NCBI RefSeq assembly: GCF_001884105.1
Contig: NZ_MACI01000099.1
Location: forward strand, 1 to 64,000
Length of the DNA stretch: 64,000 nucleotides
Direction of reading: 5' to 3'
Source: Bacillus luti
Lineage (GTDB): Bacteria > Bacillota > Bacilli > Bacillales > Bacillaceae_G
The translations under genes and the position numbers were made by a program. Below the pieces are notes generated by a model. The model saw only the letters and a program-made list of their open reading frames with translations. It did no database searches and was not told where the DNA came from. Shown here piece after piece: positions 56,595 through 64,000 of the stretch (its first letter is position 1; every line of letters begins with the position of its first letter).

Positions 56595-57404
56595 TTATTC
56601 TGTTTCTAAATTGATATGCTTCACATTTTCAATCGGCTGACCGAACCACTTGGATGCAATTTCTTTAAATAAGTCTATTTTACCAGTCGTTAAAAAGAGG
56701 TGATCACTTTGCTCTTCTCCCTCATTTAACATTTTACTGTGGTATAAAATTGTACTTACTTCACGCGCCGTTTCATCACCCGAACTAATCAATTGCACTT
56801 TATCTCCCATTACATTTTTAATAACTGGGCCTAAAATCGGATAATGTGTACACCCTAAAATAAGCGTATCAATATCAGTGCTTTTTAGCGGTTGCAACGT
56901 TTCTCTTACAACTTCATACGCCATTTCACTCTCGAAATTCCCACTCTCTACAAGTTCAACGAAAGGTGGGCACGCTAAACTTTCTACCATAACACGGTTA
57001 TTAATAGACTTTAACGCCTCTTCGTACGCACCACTTTTCACCGTTCCAATCGTTCCAATAATCCCAACATGGTACGTATTTGTCACTTTTAAAGCTGTAC
57101 GTGATCCTGGATGGATAACTCCTACTACCGGAATCGGTAATTGCTTCTGCATTTCTTCTAGTACAACCGCAGTTGCTGTATTACACGCAATAACTAGCAT
57201 TTTAATATTTAAATCTAATAAATGCTCTGTCATTTCCCACGTAAATTGACGCACTTCTTCTCGAGAACGCGGACCATACGGGCAACGTGCTGTATCTCCT
57301 AAATATATAATACGTTCTTTCGGCAACTGACGAATTAATTCCTTCGCTACTGTTAAACCGCCAACTCCTGAATCGATAACACCGATTGCTCTATTCAACT
57401 TCAT
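56595..57404 (-). CDS. racE: Glutamate racemase RacE
   Basis: Interconverts L- and D-glutamate for peptidoglycan and, where present, poly-gamma-glutamate. The 269 residues have the cofactor-independent two-cysteine active site: C74 in IACNTAT and C185 in LGCTHYP, plus D11 in [11 protein letters not shown]. The frame is open five codons earlier, but the ATG at 57404 gives the family N-terminus ([13 protein letters not shown]). It lies upstream of gerM as in B. subtilis. Confidence 0.96.
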   Translation of the reverse strand: MKLNRAIGVIDSGVGGLTVAKELIRQLPKERIIYLGDTARCPYGPRSREEVRQFTWEMTEHLLDLNIKMLVIACNTATAVVLEEMQKQLPIPVVGVIHPGSRTALKVTNTYHVGIIGTIGTVKSGAYEEALKSINNRVMVESLACPPFVELVESGNFESEMAYEVVRETLQPLKSTDIDTLILGCTHYPILGPVIKNVMGDKVQLISSGDETAREVSTILYHSKMLNEGEEQSDHLFLTTGKIDLFKEIASKWFGQPIENVKHINLETE

Positions 57405-57573
57405 CACCCGTTTTCTCATTCATCATCTTATTTTATGTTTATCATTATATTTTACGCAATTTAAGTTCGCTCACTAAAATTGCTCCTGTATGAAAATTTT
57501 TTATGTGTACCTATATAGACTAGGACCTTTTTTATTTTGCTCCTTTTTTTCATAATTTGCAAGACAGAAAAAT

Positions 57574-57600
57574 AACCGACCTTCTAAATGAAAGTCGGTT
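57574..57600 (-). terminator. Terminator downstream of the DJ-1/PfpI gene
   Basis: AACCGAC / GTCGGTT (7-bp stem, 13-nt loop) followed by ATTTTT on the minus strand, 85 nt after the stop codon. Confidence 0.7.
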
Positions 57601-57684
57601 TCTTCTATAATAAAGTACGTATTTATTACGCCTCCTTTCTTTGAACAGAAGACATCCCTATCAATAAGAAGAAATGTGCAGAGA

Positions 57685-58356
57685 TTAAACCGACGATAAT
57701 TTATTTACAGCTCTTTTTATAGCCTTACCTATTTCCACACTAGACTGCGGATTCTGCCCTGTAATTAAACGCCCATCTACTACAACATGCGGCGTAAAGT
57801 TAGGTGCAACATAAAAGAAAGCTCCTTCTTCCTTCAATTTACTTTCTAACAAAAATGGAACTCTCTTTTCTAAATGCACAGCTTTTTCTTCATCATTTGT
57901 ATAACCTGTTATTCGCTTGCCTGCACTAAAAAACGAACCATCTTTATTTTTCACACCGACTAAAGAGCTTACCCCGTGACAAACAGCCGCTACAATCCGG
58001 TTATTGTTATACATATTCTCAATCAAATTTGCAACATATGGATTACCTGGAAAATCTACAATCGCCCCGTGCCCACCACCAAATAAAACCGCATCATAAT
58101 CTGAAAAGTGAACAGTTGAGATCGGCTTCGTATTTTGCAATAAAGAAGCGACATACTTAAATTCACGGGGTATACCATTTGGAATAGATACTCTATCAAT
58201 AGGTACCCTCCCGCCTTTTATCGATACGATATCAACATCAAACTTAGCCCTTTTAAACAAATGATAAGGAGCAGCAAGCTCTTCAAGCCACAAACCAGTC
58301 GGGTGTCCCTTCATATCATGAGCACTTGTTGAAACTAACAATATCCTTTTCAACAT
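57685..58356 (-). CDS. DJ-1/PfpI (Hsp31-like) family protein
   Basis: A class I glutamine-amidotransferase-fold protein of the DJ-1/PfpI superfamily; related proteins act as glyoxalases, chaperones or deglycases. The 223 residues have the nucleophile elbow AAVCHGVSS (Cys and adjacent His), the acidic residue region FGGGHGAIVDFP (Asp in place of the common Glu loop) and HPTGLWLEELAAPY near the N-terminus, as in Hsp31-like members. GAGGGG precedes the ATG. It stands alone between gerE and racE, where B. subtilis has ysmB. Substrate unknown. Confidence 0.85.
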   Translation of the reverse strand: MLKRILLVSTSAHDMKGHPTGLWLEELAAPYHLFKRAKFDVDIVSIKGGRVPIDRVSIPNGIPREFKYVASLLQNTKPISTVHFSDYDAVLFGGGHGAIVDFPGNPYVANLIENMYNNNRIVAAVCHGVSSLVGVKNKDGSFFSAGKRITGYTNDEEKAVHLEKRVPFLLESKLKEEGAFFYVAPNFTPHVVVDGRLITGQNPQSSVEIGKAIKRAVNKLSSV

Positions 58357-58430
58357 ATCCCCTCCTTACTACCTATTTATGTATGAGACATTCTTATCAT
58401 TCATATAGAGCGTGAAACAAACAGAAAAAT

Positions 58431-58457
58431 AGCCGACTCTTTGTATAAAAGTCGGCT
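58431..58457 (-). terminator. Terminator after gerE
   Basis: AGCCGAC / GTCGGCT (7-bp stem, 13-nt loop) with an ATTTTT tail. Confidence 0.8.
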
Positions 58458-58463
58458 TACTTC

Positions 58464-58688
58464 TTATAACTCAAGCTCTCCCATACGAAGAAGCTCAACA
58501 ACTGCTTGTGAACGTCCTTTAACCCCTAGCTTTTGCATTGCGTTAGATATGTGGTTGCGAACGGTTTTTTCACTGATAAAAAGTTCACCTGCAATTTCCT
58601 TCGTTGTTTTATCTTGAACCAGTAATTCAAATACTTCTCTCTCTCTCTTTGTGAGTAACGGTTTAGATTGATACGCTTTTTCCTTCAA
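58464..58688 (-). CDS. gerE: Late sporulation regulator GerE
   Basis: LuxR-type DNA-binding protein that modulates sigma-K-dependent coat genes late in sporulation. It consists only of the helix-turn-helix domain (74 residues): [18 protein letters not shown], then [20 protein letters not shown], the recognition region. The start is TTG ([10 protein letters not shown]) behind GGAGGG. Length and sequence match GerE of Bacillus exactly in layout. It marks the same chromosomal locus as in B. subtilis. Confidence 0.97.
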   Translation of the reverse strand: MKEKAYQSKPLLTKREREVFELLVQDKTTKEIAGELFISEKTVRNHISNAMQKLGVKGRSQAVVELLRMGELEL

Positions 58689-58853
58689 CTGGTATAACCC
58701 TCCTTGCTTAAGCCAGAGCTGTATATGTGTAAGTTGGGTGTTTATTTAGTCAAGATATTGTATGAACGAAATGTGCAGGTGGTGAATGAAAATAGGCTTT
58801 ATTTCTTATGTTATTTTAGACATTTATACAGTGCACGCACTCATTTTATCCAC

Positions 58854-60149
58854 TTACTGTTTAATGCGCCATATTTGTTCTAGCAATATACTTACAACTG
58901 TACCTACGAACAAACCATTGCCGAATATATATTGCATAACAGACGGCAACGATTGGAGTGCTCCAGACGGTAAAAACATAACACCGCTGCCAAATAATAC
59001 TGCTACTCCTAAAATTGTTATATTCCTTTCATTAAGCTCCACTTGTTTTATATTGTTTAGTCCAATCCCAATTAGTTGCACGAATGAAGCCATTAAAACT
59101 GCAGATGCAACAGCGGATGGTAATGACGCTAAGTAACGAATAATACTTGGAAAAAGCGACATAACGACTAGTAGTACACATGCCATTAAGAACGATCGTA
59201 TATATTTTTGTTTTGTTAGGCGTATAAATCCTGCTGTTGCTGGTAACGGAACGACACCTACAGTTGAAAATACGGAGGAAATAATATGTGAAATCCCTCC
59301 AACCCACGTACCATCTCTCAACTGTTTTTGTTCAATCGTCGCTTTATGGATGGTAGCTTGATTAATTGCTATAATAGCAGCTACTGTATTTGAAACTAAA
59401 ATACATACCATAACGAAACTTGATACAGCCATCCCTGTATTCCATTTCGGAAGCCCCCAAGCAAATATATGCGGAAATTGCACAAAGTGAGTTACTTGAG
59501 ACGGAATCGTCACTTTCCCTGCAATTAAAAAGATAACCCACCCACTAATTAACCCTATTAAAACTGCATAACTTTTAACAAAACCTTTCCCAAAATTAGA
59601 TAGTATAATAACGAACAAAAATATACTAAACGCGATTATTGCTGTAAATCCATCGACTTGAGAAACAGTGGCTGTAATTCCTAGCATTCCTTTCAAAAAT
59701 ACACCACTTAGTTGTAAACATAACAAAAGTAAAAACGTCCCTGTCACAAGCGGCGTAAATAAAAATAAAATACGACCTATAAAACCACTTACTCCTAATC
59801 CTATTAAAATGACACCGGAAATTATCATTCCTAATTCTAAAATTTGCAACGTACTATGTAATTGATCCTGTCCGACAGTTGCATAGGCAAGTACAGTAAA
59901 TACACCAACCCAAGATCCAGCTGGCCCATCCGCAATTGGTAGTCTATGTCCAATCCAACCTTGTAAAAAAGAGGATATACCAACTACAAAAAACGTACGC
60001 TGCATTAAATAAAATATTTCTTCCGTCGTAAGGTGAAATAATCCGCCAACAACAATTGGTAGTGCGATTGAATTCGCTAATAAAAATATAAACCATTGCA
60101 AAGTTCCCATAATATGATTTTGATTGTGTTGATTGCCCAATTTTTTCAT
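58854..60149 (-). CDS. NCS2 family nucleobase (uracil/xanthine) permease
   Basis: A nucleobase:cation symporter-2 type transporter in the membrane; known members import uracil, xanthine or urate. The roughly 431 residues form about 12-14 hydrophobic segments from residue 20 on, with the family N-terminal pattern LLANSIALPIVVGGLFHL. The start is uncertain: the ATG at 60149 has its AGAAGGG directly adjacent, while a TTG three codons later (60140) is spaced better. It ends a cluster with an EamA transporter and two amidohydrolases, so a cyclic amide or nucleobase-like substrate is plausible. Confidence 0.85.
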   Translation of the reverse strand: MKKLGNQHNQNHIMGTLQWFIFLLANSIALPIVVGGLFHLTTEEIFYLMQRTFFVVGISSFLQGWIGHRLPIADGPAGSWVGVFTVLAYATVGQDQLHSTLQILELGMIISGVILIGLGVSGFIGRILFLFTPLVTGTFLLLLCLQLSGVFLKGMLGITATVSQVDGFTAIIAFSIFLFVIILSNFGKGFVKSYAVLIGLISGWVIFLIAGKVTIPSQVTHFVQFPHIFAWGLPKWNTGMAVSSFVMVCILVSNTVAAIIAINQATIHKATIEQKQLRDGTWVGGISHIISSVFSTVGVVPLPATAGFIRLTKQKYIRSFLMACVLLVVMSLFPSIIRYLASLPSAVASAVLMASFVQLIGIGLNNIKQVELNERNITILGVAVLFGSGVMFLPSGALQSLPSVMQYIFGNGLFVGTVVSILLEQIWRIKQ

Positions 60150-60188
60150 CCCTTCTATACATTCCACACAGAAATACACTCTATACTA

Positions 60189-61088
60189 TTACGTAGCTTT
60201 TCGAAACAACTCTTTTTGTCCTTTCGATTTCTTCCCGTATCCAAATGTTGCAGTGTAAACTCCACAAACGATAAAAACAGCTCCAATTATTTGAATGGCT
60301 GTTACACTTTTCTGCAATATAATATACCCTACCACCATCGTAACGAATGGTTCTAAATTTAAAAACATTGCTGCTGTTGATGCTTGCGCTTTTCTCAATT
60401 GATTATTCCAAACTAATGTACAAATTCCATGCATAAGTATTGCTGTCACAATGAGAAGCGACCAACTCTCTATAGAGTATTTCAACGTCATATGAGAAAA
60501 GGTAAAAGCAAGAAACGGTAGCATAATTAAAAAACCAAAAATTGAAGAAAAGAATGTAATCAAAAACATATCATCTCTGTTCCCCAATTTCCGAATTAAA
60601 ACGATAGATAAAGAAAAAGATAGCATCGTTATAAAAATCCATATTAACCCTTCTGAAAAGACGAATCTCTGCCCAACACCAATTACAAAAAACACTCCAA
60701 AAGTAGCAATTCCTCCTCCTATTACTAACTTAGCTGTTAACGGTTCGTTTAAAATAAATACCGCTAGAATAGAAGTCATGACAGGAGTAAGTGCTAATAT
60801 TAGCGCAGCTGTTGTTGGATCCGCTGTTTGTAACCCTTCATAAAAAGACCATTGATTAATCGCGACACCTATGATCCCAATTAATAATACACTTTTCATT
60901 TCATTCTTTTCTATATATAAGTCTTTCTTACACATAATAGCGTACGCTAGAAAAAACAAATTAATAAATAGTAAGCGAAGTGTCGTTAACAACACTGGAT
61001 GAAATGTATTTACTAAAATCGCACCAAATATAAAATTACTCCCCCAAACTACTACACATATAAACAGTAATATATATGTACGTGTCAC
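60189..61088 (-). CDS. EamA/DMT family transporter
   Basis: A drug/metabolite transporter family protein, likely an exporter of a small metabolite. The 299 residues contain ten predicted membrane helices in two EamA repeats (about 5-135 and 145-285; the first has FLNLEPFVTMVVGY-like counterparts, that motif itself lying in the second). The start is GTG (VTRTYILLF) behind GGAGGGG. It lies between the amidohydrolase pair and the NCS2 permease, all in one direction with gaps under 100 bp. Confidence 0.88.
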   Translation of the reverse strand: MTRTYILLFICVVVWGSNFIFGAILVNTFHPVLLTTLRLLFINLFFLAYAIMCKKDLYIEKNEMKSVLLIGIIGVAINQWSFYEGLQTADPTTAALILALTPVMTSILAVFILNEPLTAKLVIGGGIATFGVFFVIGVGQRFVFSEGLIWIFITMLSFSLSIVLIRKLGNRDDMFLITFFSSIFGFLIMLPFLAFTFSHMTLKYSIESWSLLIVTAILMHGICTLVWNNQLRKAQASTAAMFLNLEPFVTMVVGYIILQKSVTAIQIIGAVFIVCGVYTATFGYGKKSKGQKELFRKAT

Positions 61089-61181
61089 CTATTCCCCTCC
61101 TTTTCTCGTAAAAAAGAAGGATTCCTATTCTTTCATTAGGAACCCTTGAAAAAATATATATAAATTAGGGAGATACGTAAA

Positions 61182-62426
61182 TTAAATCAATACACCTTGA
61201 ACATGTTGCAAGGAACCTGCTACTATTTTCCCATCTTTCATTACGGCTGGTCGCTTTGCTCGTCTAGCAATCGCTTCTGCTGAACAAGTAGCTTGCAAGA
61301 AGACGAAATCAGCTTTATCTCCTACTTTAGGCCAAACCTGATTTCCTTCTTGATCCAATGGCGTTTTTCCACCTGTAATATACGCTAAAGAAGAAGATAA
61401 AGACTTCTCATCAATCCAGCGATACTTTTCTGCTAAACGCCCTACTCTTTCAAAAATATCAGCATTGCCAAATGGGCCCCATGAATCAAACATACTATCG
61501 CAACCTAAAGAAACGGAAACGCCTTTTTCTGTAAGTAATGGTACTGGCGGCATATTTCTATTAATTGGTACTGTCGTAATAATAGACATTCCTCTTTCAG
61601 CTAATAAGTCTGCCATATCTGCTCCTTCTTCTTTAGATACATCACCTAGACTAAACGCATGACTGACCGCAACACGTCCGTCCCAACTAGCCTCCTCTGT
61701 AAAGTGAGCTAATTTTTTAATTGTATAAATACCTAAATGCCCTGCATCATGTAAATGCAAATCAACATCTGCATTTGCCTCTACAGCGATTTCCATCATA
61801 TCAAAAAGTGATTTTTCAATATTATTATCTACTGTAGCTGGATCTACACCACCTACTAAAGTTGCGCCCATTTTCATTGCTTCTCTCATAAGAGAATGTG
61901 CTTCTGTACGAAGTAAACCGTGCTGCGGGAATGCTACGATTTCATATGTAAACGTACCTTTCATATTCTCTAAAGTTTGACGTACAGATTCTAAGTTTTT
62001 AAGACCAATATACGGATCAATATTTACATGCGTTCGTATATGAGTCGAACCAGCATTTAAAATATTTCTTAGTAATAACTCTGCTCTCTCTCCAGTTGTT
62101 TGAGCTAAAATTGGTAACTCCTGCTGTTCTAACTCTAATCTCTCAATAATATTTTTTACTGGTGTGCACGCTTCCCATTGGCCACCAAGTTTTGTTTTAT
62201 CAAGGTGAAAATGATTTTCCACAAACGATGGGAGAACAAGCAATTCTTTCGCATCTTTCGTTTCATACTCTGTTTGAAGCGGCACATCCGCAAGTACAAT
62301 TTTTGCAATCTTTCCATCTTGTATGAGTAAATGATGCAAAGCTGTTTCTGTACCTGTAACTATTTCACTATTAAACTTGTAACCTGTTTCTAATCGTACA
62401 TTCGTTAACCAATACACATTTTGCAT
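61182..62426 (-). CDS. AtzC/cytosine-deaminase-like amidohydrolase (copy 2)
   Basis: A metal-dependent hydrolase of the amidohydrolase superfamily. The 414 residues have the first metal pair H72/H74 in ENHFHLDK, then [25 protein letters not shown], the central DLHLHDAGHLG with metal/catalytic residues, the conserved SHAFSLG, and the late aspartate in LGCDSMFDSWGPFG. These motifs, especially GGVDPAT and HDAGxxG, resemble N-isopropylammelide amidohydrolase (AtzC) more than E. coli CodA. The ATG at 62426 follows GAGAGG. Paralogue of the gene 13 nt upstream. Substrate: a cyclic amidine/amide is likely, identity unknown. Confidence 0.8.
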   Translation of the reverse strand: MQNVYWLTNVRLETGYKFNSEIVTGTETALHHLLIQDGKIAKIVLADVPLQTEYETKDAKELLVLPSFVENHFHLDKTKLGGQWEACTPVKNIIERLELEQQELPILAQTTGERAELLLRNILNAGSTHIRTHVNIDPYIGLKNLESVRQTLENMKGTFTYEIVAFPQHGLLRTEAHSLMREAMKMGATLVGGVDPATVDNNIEKSLFDMMEIAVEANADVDLHLHDAGHLGIYTIKKLAHFTEEASWDGRVAVSHAFSLGDVSKEEGADMADLLAERGMSIITTVPINRNMPPVPLLTEKGVSVSLGCDSMFDSWGPFGNADIFERVGRLAEKYRWIDEKSLSSSLAYITGGKTPLDQEGNQVWPKVGDKADFVFLQATCSAEAIARRAKRPAVMKDGKIVAGSLQHVQGVLI

Positions 62427-62439
62427 TTCAATCATCCTC

Positions 62440-63690
62440 TCAAACAAGATTATTTATAGCCTTTTTTTGCAAACTACCAGCAACAACATTTCCTTTATAT
62501 AGAACAGCACAGCGCTCTGTTTGTCTTGCTACTACCTCGGCTGAACATGACGCTTCTGTAAAGACGATATTTGCTTCATCCCCAATTTTTGGCCATTGAC
62601 GATTCCCTTGATCATCTAATATAGATTTCCCACCCGTAATAAACTGAAGTGCTTTCCCTAAAGAGCGCTCATCAATCCATCTAAATCTTTCCGCTAGACA
62701 ATTTGCCTTTTGCAACATATCTCCTGTCCCAAATGGAGACCAATGATCAGTTATACTATCGTTTCCTAGTGAAACTTTTACACCTTTACGATTTAATAAC
62801 GGAACTGGAATTACATGTCTACTAATTGGAACTGTTGACGTTATATCAATGCCTAATGCCGCAAGTCGTTCAGACATTTCCTCCGCTTCTTCTACAGATA
62901 CATCTCCAAGTCCAAGAGCATGACTAATCGTAACTCTTCCTTGCCACCCTGCTTCTTCTGTCAATGCTGCCAATCTCTTCATTGTAAATGTTCCGAGTTG
63001 GTCCGCGTCATGTAAATGAATATCAATATCTGAATCAAACTCTACTGCAATATCCATAATTGTATTTAATGATTTTTCAATATTACCGTCTACTGTAGCT
63101 GGGTCTACTCCACCTACTAAATGAGCTCCCATACGCATAGCGTCTTTTACAAGCCCTACGGAATTACTTCGTAACAAACCATGTTGCGGGAATGCTACAA
63201 TTTTTGCTGATAACTTGTCTTTATATGTTTCTAGCGCCGCAATCGTTGCTTCTAAATTCCCAAGACCAATTACAGGATCAATATTGCAATGTGTTCGAAT
63301 ATTTGTCGCTCCATTTTCAAGAAGTAATTGCAACATTTTCTCCGCTCTACTCTTTGCAGTTTCTAATTGCTTCGGAAGAATAGTTTGCTCCTCATGAATG
63401 CGAGTGAATATACTTTTTACTGGTGTGCATGCTCTCCACGGTCCACCATAATACGTTTTATCAATATGAATATGCATTTCTTCAAATGCTGGTAATGCCA
63501 GTAAACCGTTTGCATTTACTACTTCACCATCTTGCTCTGATACAATCCCAGGTAATATCTTCGTAATCTTTCCATCTTCAATAAACAAACTACAAATCTC
63601 CGTTTCTGTACTTGTAATTCGCGATTCCTCAAATACATACCCACATTCAAGCTTCACATTCGTTAACCAATATTGTGATTTTACACTCAC
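62440..63690 (-). CDS. AtzC/cytosine-deaminase-like amidohydrolase (copy 1)
   Basis: Tandem paralogue of the next gene, about the same length (416 residues) and with all the same motifs: [55 protein letters not shown] and [14 protein letters not shown]. The metal ligands are kept, so both copies look active. Differences cluster at the substrate loop (DADQLG here, DAGHLG in copy 2). The start is GTG ([11 protein letters not shown]) behind AAGGGAG. It follows a peptide-type ABC binding protein gene after a strong terminator. Confidence 0.8.
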   Translation of the reverse strand: MSVKSQYWLTNVKLECGYVFEESRITSTETEICSLFIEDGKITKILPGIVSEQDGEVVNANGLLALPAFEEMHIHIDKTYYGGPWRACTPVKSIFTRIHEEQTILPKQLETAKSRAEKMLQLLLENGATNIRTHCNIDPVIGLGNLEATIAALETYKDKLSAKIVAFPQHGLLRSNSVGLVKDAMRMGAHLVGGVDPATVDGNIEKSLNTIMDIAVEFDSDIDIHLHDADQLGTFTMKRLAALTEEAGWQGRVTISHALGLGDVSVEEAEEMSERLAALGIDITSTVPISRHVIPVPLLNRKGVKVSLGNDSITDHWSPFGTGDMLQKANCLAERFRWIDERSLGKALQFITGGKSILDDQGNRQWPKIGDEANIVFTEASCSAEVVARQTERCAVLYKGNVVAGSLQKKAINNLV

Positions 63691-63755
63691 TCTGTCAATC
63701 TCCCTTCGCAATATGATTTTTCTATTTCCCAAATGAAACAAAAATAGATAAAAAT

Positions 63756-63792
63756 TTCTATCAGTGTAAAATGGTGTTTTACACTGATAGAA
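63756..63792 (-). terminator. Terminator after the ABC binding protein gene
   Basis: A 16-bp perfect stem (TTCTATCAGTGTAAAA and its complement) with a 5-nt loop, followed by ATTTTTAT on the minus strand. Confidence 0.88.
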
Positions 63793-63801
63793 TTCCCTAT
63801 T

Positions 63802-64000
63802 TTACTGAAGTTCTACACCTTCCAGTCGCAAATACCCAGATGGATCAATCCAAAATCCTTTTATATTTTTCGTAGTTGCGGCAATATGATTAATCCCTCG
63901 AATTGGTACTAATAAAGCATCTTTTAATTCAATTTGTTGTAACTGTTTATACATTTCTTTTCTCTTCGTCTCATCTTTTTCTTTTCTAGCATCTTCTATT
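63802..64000 (-). CDS. ABC transporter substrate-binding protein, family 5 (C-terminus only)
   Basis: Only the last 65 codons are inside the window. They encode a charged helix (KEKDETKRKEMYKQLQQIEL) and then LLVPIRGINHIAATTKNIKG and FWIDPSGYLRLEGVELQ, the usual end of extracellular solute-binding proteins of peptide/nickel-type ABC importers. It is upstream of the amidohydrolases in the same direction but behind a strong terminator, so a shared pathway is only suggested. Confidence 0.65.
   Translation of the reverse strand, partial: IEDARKEKDETKRKEMYKQLQQIELKDALLVPIRGINHIAATTKNIKGFWIDPSGYLRLEGVELQ

Noticed and set aside
59032-59307. 91-residue minus-strand ORF inside the NCS2 permease gene
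   Set aside because: It is out of frame with a long, membrane-protein-like frame and has no start signal.

Overview
The window reads as chromosomal DNA of a spore-forming Bacillus of the B. cereus group. It is AT-rich, carries many sporulation and germination genes (safA, spo0B, spoIVFA/FB, spoIIB, spoVID, ysxE, gerM, gerE, lonB), and keeps the gene order known from B. subtilis over most of its length. Almost everything is on the minus strand, so transcription runs from high to low coordinates. No rRNA, CRISPR array or intact insertion sequence was seen.

Layout from left to right. 1-6.4 kb: the 3'-truncated spore coat gene safA, then the NAD synthesis operon nadB-nadC-nadA facing the divergent nifS-nadR pair. 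6.5-8.1 kb: a MOSC-domain gene and pheA. 8.1-14.7 kb: a Bce-type antimicrobial peptide sensing and resistance module (response regulator, intramembrane-sensing kinase, ABC ATPase, two BceB-like permeases) lying between obg and pheA, where B. subtilis has pheB. 14.8-29 kb: obg, spo0B, rpmA-ysxB-rplU with its L21 leader, rng, spoIVFB/FA, minD/minC, mreD/C/B, radC, maf, spoIIB and folC. 29-34.4 kb: valS behind a T-box leader, ysxE and spoVID. 34.4-40.7 kb: the haem operon hemA-X-C-D-B-L, with a perfect PerR box upstream. 41-42 kb: an ohrR-ohr peroxide-resistance pair on the plus strand. 42-51 kb: ysxC, lonA, lonB, clpX, tig and ysoA. 51-53.3 kb: small membrane proteins, a PH-domain gene, and a tRNA-Gly/tRNA-Arg pair. 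Beside tRNA-Arg, a 70-bp repeat of the tRNA 3' end plus terminator brackets about 0.7 kb of decayed, probably phage-derived DNA. 53.4-58.7 kb: ysnB, ysnA, rph, gerM, racE, a DJ-1/PfpI gene and gerE. 58.8-64 kb: an accessory metabolic cluster of an NCS2 permease, an EamA transporter, two tandem AtzC/cytosine-deaminase-like amidohydrolases and the end of a peptide-type ABC binding protein.

Several groups work together. NifS probably builds the NadA Fe-S cluster, while NadR represses both divergent units. Prp (ysxB) trims the L27 precursor encoded next to it. Min and Mre proteins set division site and cell shape. SpoIVFA holds SpoIVFB inactive until pro-sigmaK is processed. SafA and SpoVID are partners in coat assembly. 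The least explained parts are the double-permease Bce module with an internal terminator, the BceR/PhoP-like box in front of the PH-domain gene, the tRNA-linked remnant, and the amidohydrolase cluster.
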